A program made the position numbers and the translations under genes. Below, one piece after another: positions 59,416 through 64,000 of a DNA stretch of 64,000 nucleotides (positions within the stretch are counted from its first letter, which is position 1; each line of letters starts with the position of its first letter). The notes beneath the pieces were generated by a model, which was not told where the DNA came from, searched no databases, and worked only from the letters and a program-made list of their open reading frames with translations. The stretch comes from Bacteriovorax sp. PP10 (GTDB lineage: Bacteria > Bdellovibrionota > Bacteriovoracia > Bacteriovoracales > Bacteriovoracaceae): contig NZ_JAYGJQ010000001.1 in the NCBI RefSeq assembly GCF_035013165.1, positions 1,302,001 to 1,366,000 on the forward strand, given 5' to 3'.

Positions 59416-59715
59416 ATGAAAATGTTTTTAATCGCTTTAACACTTATTTCTTCAGTCGTTTCGACTCAAACTCATGCGGCCGCTTTAGTTGCAGTGGGAT
59501 CAGTTGCATTGACTTCAGGTTCAATGACTTCGTATACAGGAGCTCTTCGTAAAGCTGAATTTATTGCTAACGATGGTTTAGAATATTATAATTCTGGAAC
59601 TTTATCTCCAGAGCTTGCTGATGCAGTAAGAAATGTTTTAGAGATTCAACCAGAGATGTCTCAAAATGAAGCTGTCGATTTATTAATGAATGAAGCTTCG
59701 GATCTTTTAAAGTAA
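59416..59715 (+). CDS. Small secreted protein, EAVD family, member F
   Basis: This 99-residue protein has a signal peptide (ending QTHA), LVAVGSVALTSGSMTSYTGA and NDGLEYYNSGTLSPELADAV then MSQNEAVDLLMNEASDLL. The AAAGGAA ribosome site is clear. It closes the run D-E-F and ends directly beside the convergent srkA stop. Confidence 0.7.
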   Translation: MKMFLIALTLISSVVSTQTHAAALVAVGSVALTSGSMTSYTGALRKAEFIANDGLEYYNSGTLSPELADAVRNVLEIQPEMSQNEAVDLLMNEASDLLK

Positions 59716-60747
59716 TTAGTATTCATCATATGACGATGGCCTTGAGAGCTGCTCTAGATAATAGATCTGCTCTCGAAGGTCATTGATTTGTCCTTCCCAA
59801 TAAGAAGGGGACTCAAAGAATGGAAATGCATTCTTAAAAGCTGGGTCATCAAAACGTTTTGCAATCCACGCCGAGTAATTAATCATTCGTAGTGTTCTTA
59901 AAACTTCTGTTAAACGAAGCTCTTCATAATTAAAATCCCTCATCGAAGTGTAACCTTCTAAAAGAGTATTTCTTAAATTGTCTGCGTATTCATCGCGACC
60001 AGGAAGAAGTAGCCACATATCCTGAACAGCAGGACCCATGACCATATCGTCGAAGTCGATTAAATTGAAAACATCGCCACGTTTTAAAATATTTCCAAGA
60101 TGACAGTCACCGTGAATGCGAATGTTCGTTACATTTTTAAATGAGTCTTTCGTAAGATTATAAATCGTCTCTAGTACAGTTTTGTAACTAAGCTCGTAAT
60201 GAGCGGGAACGATTTTTTGTCCGATCAGATAATCCAGATTGGATTTCAAATAGACTTCAGGATTGATGGTTAATCGGTGAGGAGCATTCTTCATTGAACC
60301 GACATTGTGAAGACGAGCAAGCAGGCGTCCTACTTGTTCCATTTCTTCTGTCGTGAATTCATCGGGAGCGCGTCCACCTTGTTTCGGGAAGAGCGTGTAG
60401 TAAAGCTCAGGATCGGGAAGAGTGAAGAGCGTTTTCTCTTCAAACTGAATTGGTGCGATCACCGGAACTTCAAATTCAGTCAGATCCAATAAGAAGTCGT
60501 GCTCCTCTTGGATCTGCTGCTTAGTCCATCTGCCAGGACGATAAAATTTTATGATTTTTGAATGGTCGCTTGGATTGTCTGAATCACTTTCAATTTCCAC
60601 TTCATAAACGCGATTTTCCATCGAGTTCATGGCCATGACTCTTCCAGTGGTTCTAAAGCCTAATTTTTCAACCGTATCTAAAACCAAATCCGGGTTTAGT
60701 TCGAAGAAAAATTGTGTGGCATTTGTGCCCCAAAGGTTTGTAGTCAC
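59716..60747 (-). CDS. srkA: Stress response kinase SrkA (YihE) family
   Basis: This 343-residue protein has the aminoglycoside-phosphotransferase-type kinase fold of SrkA: the Lys in KIIKFYRPGRWTKQQI, the catalytic loop IRIHGDCHLGNIL (D214, N219) and the metal site LIDFDDMVMGP (D231). The E. coli protein is a Ser/Thr kinase that protects cells from stress-induced death. The start is GTG with AGGAG upstream. It lies seven bases after speD on the same strand. Confidence 0.92.
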   Translation of the reverse strand: MTTNLWGTNATQFFFELNPDLVLDTVEKLGFRTTGRVMAMNSMENRVYEVEIESDSDNPSDHSKIIKFYRPGRWTKQQIQEEHDFLLDLTEFEVPVIAPIQFEEKTLFTLPDPELYYTLFPKQGGRAPDEFTTEEMEQVGRLLARLHNVGSMKNAPHRLTINPEVYLKSNLDYLIGQKIVPAHYELSYKTVLETIYNLTKDSFKNVTNIRIHGDCHLGNILKRGDVFNLIDFDDMVMGPAVQDMWLLLPGRDEYADNLRNTLLEGYTSMRDFNYEELRLTEVLRTLRMINYSAWIAKRFDDPAFKNAFPFFESPSYWEGQINDLREQIYYLEQLSRPSSYDEY

Positions 60748-60754
60748 GAAGCTC

Positions 60755-61534
60755 CTAGTGAATCATATGGTAAACTTCAAGCATCTCTTTATTCAGAAGT
60801 TCCATTTTCTTTGGAACATCCGGGTGATTAACATCTGATTGATTCAGAAGGTAATTTTCAGGACCTTTTGGTTTTACCATGAACTTTGATTGCCAGATAT
60901 TACTTTGAGGCATGTTGATGTCTGCAGAGTAAATGAATTCAGCTTTGATTTCTGGCTTAATGAAATCCTGGATTGAGTTGAATGGTTGATCGTTGTAAAT
61001 CTTCTTCCCATTTTCTGTACGAGCGTAACCACGAACAACGTAGTCTACGTATACAACGTCACATTCGAAAGATTCGAATAGATAGTTGATTGCGTTTAAT
61101 GGAATAATTTCTCCACAAGTTGCTACGTCGATGTCTACTCTGAATGAGCAGATCCCATCTGGATCAGCAGCATCTGGGTATGTGTGAGCAGTGATGTGTG
61201 ATTTATCTAAGTGAGCACTTACCTGAACAGAAGGGATCGGCTCTCCGCCACCCTTAATGTCAGACATAAGCACCATTGTTGAAGCTCCAACCGGATCATA
61301 GTCCTGAACAGAAACGGCAAGAATATTAGCTTCGATGATTTCTACAATCTTCTTTGAGATTTCAGCGATTCTATTAGCGTTATATTTATCGTGAATGTAA
61401 TTTACGTACTGTGCCTTTTGCTCGTCATTTAGAGCAATACAAAAGTCGTAAAGGTTGAAGCTTAAAATCTTCGTCAGATTGTTGAATCCAGAGATTTTAA
61501 TTTTTTCAGAAGGTGCGATTTTAGATTGAAACAT
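60755..61534 (-). CDS. speD: S-adenosylmethionine decarboxylase proenzyme
   Basis: This 259-residue protein is the E. coli-type SAM decarboxylase, which makes the aminopropyl donor for spermidine. Autocleavage at S112 in HLDKSHITAHTYPDA gives the pyruvoyl cofactor; the number of the serine is the same as in E. coli. Cysteines near ATCGEIIPLNAINYLFES fit the family. The gene for spermidine synthase is divergent, with 130 bases between the two starts. Confidence 0.96.
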   Translation of the reverse strand: MFQSKIAPSEKIKISGFNNLTKILSFNLYDFCIALNDEQKAQYVNYIHDKYNANRIAEISKKIVEIIEANILAVSVQDYDPVGASTMVLMSDIKGGGEPIPSVQVSAHLDKSHITAHTYPDAADPDGICSFRVDIDVATCGEIIPLNAINYLFESFECDVVYVDYVVRGYARTENGKKIYNDQPFNSIQDFIKPEIKAEFIYSADINMPQSNIWQSKFMVKPKGPENYLLNQSDVNHPDVPKKMELLNKEMLEVYHMIH

Positions 61535-61592
61535 AAGACCAATTTTCCTATCAAAAAAGTATTGCGTAATTAAATTTCACGAACTATCTATG

Positions 61593-61638
61593 TGTCACAG
61601 AATACATTGTGTGACAATGCTTATCAGCACATCTGATA
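61593..61638. promoter_or_regulatory. Two inverted repeats in the speD-speE intergenic region
   Basis: TGTCACA (61593-61599) and TGTGACA (61610-61616) form a seven-base inverted repeat with a ten-base gap. Six bases later TATCAG-CACAT-CTGATA (61622-61638) forms another. Both lie between the divergent polyamine genes and ahead of the speE ribosome site, so they could be operators or leader hairpins. Confidence 0.45.
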
Positions 61639-61664
61639 GCTATTTGACCAAGAATTGGAGACTT

Positions 61665-62558
61665 ATGACAACTGAAATCAACGAAAAAAACCTAAATGAA
61701 TTGTTAATCGAAAAGGATTGGTATTCTGAGCGCTATTTTCACAAGAATGTGGCCACTTCTTTCAAAATAAAATCCATTTTGCACTCTGAAAAGAGCCAGT
61801 ACCAGAAAATCGACGTTCTTGACACATACGGTGTAGGACGCTTGTTACTTCTAGACGGAAAAACTATGGTTTCTGACCATGATGAATTCGTGTACCACGA
61901 AGTTATGGGTCACATACCATCAATGGTTCACCCAAAAATTAAAAATGTTCTAATCATCGGTGGTGGTGATGGGGGGATCGTTCGCGAGTTCGTAAAGCAC
62001 CCTGAAATTGAAAGAATCGACCTTGTTGAAATCGACGAGAGAGTTATCGAAGTTTCTAAAAAATATTTCCCTGACTGTACTTCTGGTCTTTCTGATAAAC
62101 GTGTAAACGTTCTTCCACAAGATGGTGTTGAGTACATTAAGTCATTCAAGAATTTCTTTGATGTAATTATTATCGATTCAACTGACCCAGAAGATTTTGC
62201 TGCTGGATTGTTCACTCAAGAGTTTTATAAGCACGTGAGTGATGCTCTAACAGATAACGGAATCATGATGGCACAAACTGAAAACCCATTCTACGATGAG
62301 TATGGGATTAAGTCGTTCTACGATAACCTTCGTAACGTTTACCCGGTTGTTAAGTCTTTCACAGGGCCAATGCTAATTTACCCAGGAGTATTCTGGACGT
62401 TTGCTTACGCTTCTAAAGGACTTGTTCCTACAACTCTTAACGAGTCTAAGATGCCTTTCATGAAGGAGCTTGAGAAGTCGCTTAAGTGGTACAATATGGA
62501 TTGGCATAAAGGTGCCTTCAATATTTCGAACATTCATAAAAAAGTTACTGGTTGTTAA
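61665..62558 (+). CDS. speE: Spermidine synthase
   Basis: This 297-residue enzyme transfers the aminopropyl group from decarboxylated SAM to putrescine. The substrate-binding motifs are clear: LIIGGGDGGIVREFVKH, DLVEIDERVIE and IIIDSTDPEDFAAGLFTQEF. The start at 61665 has TTGGAG four bases upstream; the frame extends back to 61590 without need. A terminator follows. Confidence 0.96.
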   Translation: MTTEINEKNLNELLIEKDWYSERYFHKNVATSFKIKSILHSEKSQYQKIDVLDTYGVGRLLLLDGKTMVSDHDEFVYHEVMGHIPSMVHPKIKNVLIIGGGDGGIVREFVKHPEIERIDLVEIDERVIEVSKKYFPDCTSGLSDKRVNVLPQDGVEYIKSFKNFFDVIIIDSTDPEDFAAGLFTQEFYKHVSDALTDNGIMMAQTENPFYDEYGIKSFYDNLRNVYPVVKSFTGPMLIYPGVFWTFAYASKGLVPTTLNESKMPFMKELEKSLKWYNMDWHKGAFNISNIHKKVTGC

Positions 62559-62562
62559 TATG

Positions 62563-62591
62563 AAAGGGTCCCGATTGGGGCCCTTTTTTTT
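62563..62591 (+). terminator. Terminator after speE
   Basis: The stem AAAGGGTCCC / GGGGCCCTTT with a GATT loop and a run of T follows the speE stop by four bases. Confidence 0.93.
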
Positions 62592-62667
62592 ACCAAAAAA
62601 TTCTAAACAATATTATTGCAATTAGAATATCTATTCCAGTTTTTGAGATGACTTCTTCCTTGAACAT
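62590..62667 (-). CDS. Candidate 25-residue hydrophobic microprotein
   Basis: A short minus-strand frame encodes MFKEEVISKTGIDILIAIILF-like sequence with one hydrophobic helix and a charged start, ending in FW. A weak AGGGA lies about 12 bases before the ATG. It is the only short frame I would consider in the 295-base gap before the fibre-like lipoprotein. Support is limited to its layout; it may be chance. Confidence 0.22.
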   Translation of the reverse strand: MFKEEVISKTGIDILIAIILFRIFW

Positions 62668-62853
62668 ATCTTAATCACTTTCCCTCAGATTCCTTAAAAA
62701 ATGGCCACTTTTCATTGGAGAATAAGTTTTTATTTACTCCCAGAATAGGCAGTAACTACCCGAATACTAGGAAATTAATTTACCGTTTAATATTATTTAG
62801 AGAGTCACGATAAAGTGTTTAGATGGTTATTTGAATGAGGACTGTAATCTATT

Positions 62854-64000
62854 ATGAGTTCAACGAAAGAGTTAAATAAAAGTTGGCACTATAAGCAATT
62901 TTTAATTGCAGCTGTTTTGTTTTTGTTTGTAGGTTGTATTGAAAAAAGTTCTCTTGAGGTAAGTTCTAACAAAGTAAAAAAATCTGAAAATCTAAACGTT
63001 ACTGTTTCTAATATCCAAATCATTAATCATCAAATCGTACTTACTGGAACACACTTAGATAGTGTGACGACTTTCAATGTGAAAGAAGGGGCCACGGTAA
63101 CGAATCTTCAGATAGAGTCTAAATCTGCAACATCAATTGTTGCCAATACATTAATGAATGTAACTTTTGCTGCCGGAAAGATTTTTGATTTTATTTTATC
63201 GAGTGCCAGTGCTTCATCAACTTTCACAATTAATTTTTCTCTTTGTGATTCTACTCTTGGTGGAAAAGCTTTTGATTGCTTGACTACACCATTAGATAAG
63301 CAAGTTCTCTCTTATGATCAGGTCTCTGGAAAATGGATGCCACGAGATGTGAACGGACTTAGTTATATTGGAACATTTGATGCGAGCACTGGAGCGAATC
63401 CCGCCATTAAACCGGCCGGGCAATATTATATTGTAAGCGTGGCCGGTGATATTTATACAAGTTCAGTTATCCTGGGTATTGGAGACTGGATTGTTTCTAA
63501 CGGAACCATATGGCAAAAAATAGATAACAGTACAGTGATCACTTCCGTCTTTGGAAGAACGGGTGTGGTAAGCGCTATAAAAGGTGATTACACTCTCACG
63601 AAACTTGCTGACGTTGATGTGACAACAATCACACCATTAAGTGGTGATGTCTTAAAATTTGATGGAACTAATTGGGTTCCAGGTGTTGTGAGTGGAGGCG
63701 GTGGCGGAACAGTGACAGCGGTATCGGGAACACCACCGATTGCGAGCACTGGAGGAGCGACTCCAGCGATTTCTATTTCACAGGCAACGACTACGACTGA
63801 TGGATATTTATCTTCAGCAAATTGGAATACATTTAATAATAAAGAACCGGCCATTACCGCACAGGGCACGACGAAGTTTTTTAGAGGCGATAAAACATTT
63901 GTCACTCTTGATACGAGTCTCGTTCCTGAAAATACTAATTTGTATTTTACAGATGCCAGAGCGATAGCAGCACCGATTACAGCACCGACATTAACGAACT
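62854..64000 (+). CDS. Large lipoprotein with phage-fibre-like repeats, partial
   Basis: The frame is open from the ATG at 62854 to the right edge, giving at least 382 residues. A hydrophobic signal ends in the lipobox LFVGC (C28), so it is probably a lipoprotein. The next part is beta-rich. From about residue 225 it has modules seen in phage tail fibres and in bacterial fibre proteins: SVFGRTGVVSAIKGDYTLTK, TTTTDGYLSSANWNTFNNKE and FRGDKTF...NLYFTDARA. These usually form trimers. No ribosome site is seen close to the ATG. The C-terminal part, where a binding tip or a chaperone domain would be, lies outside the window. Confidence 0.75.
   Translation, partial: MSSTKELNKSWHYKQFLIAAVLFLFVGCIEKSSLEVSSNKVKKSENLNVTVSNIQIINHQIVLTGTHLDSVTTFNVKEGATVTNLQIESKSATSIVANTLMNVTFAAGKIFDFILSSASASSTFTINFSLCDSTLGGKAFDCLTTPLDKQVLSYDQVSGKWMPRDVNGLSYIGTFDASTGANPAIKPAGQYYIVSVAGDIYTSSVILGIGDWIVSNGTIWQKIDNSTVITSVFGRTGVVSAIKGDYTLTKLADVDVTTITPLSGDVLKFDGTNWVPGVVSGGGGGTVTAVSGTPPIASTGGATPAISISQATTTTDGYLSSANWNTFNNKEPAITAQGTTKFFRGDKTFVTLDTSLVPENTNLYFTDARAIAAPITAPTLTN

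Noticed and set aside
54899-59715. Toxin-antitoxin or bacteriocin-immunity reading of the small genes
   Set aside because: All six are of one family with signal peptides, and no paired antitoxin or immunity gene, processing protease or double-glycine leader is seen.
62854-64000. Prophage at the right edge
   Set aside because: The protein has a lipobox, and no other phage gene, integrase or attachment site is visible; the sequence ends too early to exclude it fully.
1-64000. tRNA, rRNA, CRISPR and insertion sequences
   Set aside because: I looked for cloverleaf ends, regularly spaced repeats and transposase frames and found none I could support by reading alone.

Overview
The window reads as a stretch of chromosome from a low-to-moderate GC, Gram-negative bacterium. 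The many signal-peptide proteins, lipoproteins, outer-membrane barrels, lipid A and Lol/Mla-like functions show a double membrane. The overall flavour (AT-rich third positions, paired secreted EndA nucleases, a lipoprotein built of fibre-type modules, many lineage-specific small exported proteins) is what I associate with Bdellovibrionota, in particular Bacteriovoracales predators. That assignment is inference from gene style, not from a marker gene. No rRNA, tRNA, CRISPR array, insertion sequence or prophage was seen.

Layout. 0-9.6 kb: end of the lipoamide dehydrogenase gene and a 2-oxoacid dehydrogenase E2 with two nearly identical lipoyl domains, a lipoprotein, two glycosyltransferases, an AraC/GyrI-type regulator, a Nudix hydrolase, two tandem secreted endonuclease I paralogues, rarA, rpsU and phhB. 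9.6-22.8 kb: an envelope-lipid block with a PAP2 phosphatase overlapping an EptA/MCR-type phosphoethanolamine transferase; a glycosyltransferase, LolA-like protein, two FtsX-type permeases, a LolD-like ATPase and a beta-barrel in one overlapping series; then TolC and MlaC-like genes divergent from an MMPL/RND transporter. 22.8-36.8 kb: phenylalanine hydroxylase, small exported proteins, a two-component system, a membrane-anchored Hsp20-like protein, YceI, tyrS, a cation diffusion facilitator, serS, a second PAP2 protein and a receiver-DHp fusion protein. 36.8-54.7 kb: a stand-alone CcmI-C-terminal-like domain, a TldD/TldE pair with two unknown flanking genes, YebC-type regulator, two ABC-F ATPases, rapA, an HD-domain protein, then a close-packed run of isomerases, an L,D-transpeptidase-like protein, a PTPS/QueD homologue and folE. 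54.7-59.7 kb: six paralogous small secreted proteins split by a cyclopropane-fatty-acid-synthase-like operon. 59.7-64 kb: srkA, speD and a divergent speE, and the start of a large lipoprotein.

How the parts connect. Pterin genes are spread over the window but form a possible pathway: folE and the PTPS homologue could supply the cofactor used by PhhA and recycled by PhhB. SpeD and SpeE make spermidine. The envelope block and the CFA operon both act on membrane lipids. Several genes without a Shine-Dalgarno sequence have a TATAAT-like box ending 6 to 11 bases before the ATG, which suggests that leaderless or almost leaderless mRNAs are used here.

The most unusual items are the six-member small secreted protein family (54.9-59.7 kb), the inverted repeat at the cfa start, the transport block at 12-23 kb, the receiver-DHp fusion, the anchored Hsp20 with a terminator in its leader region, and the fibre-like lipoprotein running off the right edge.
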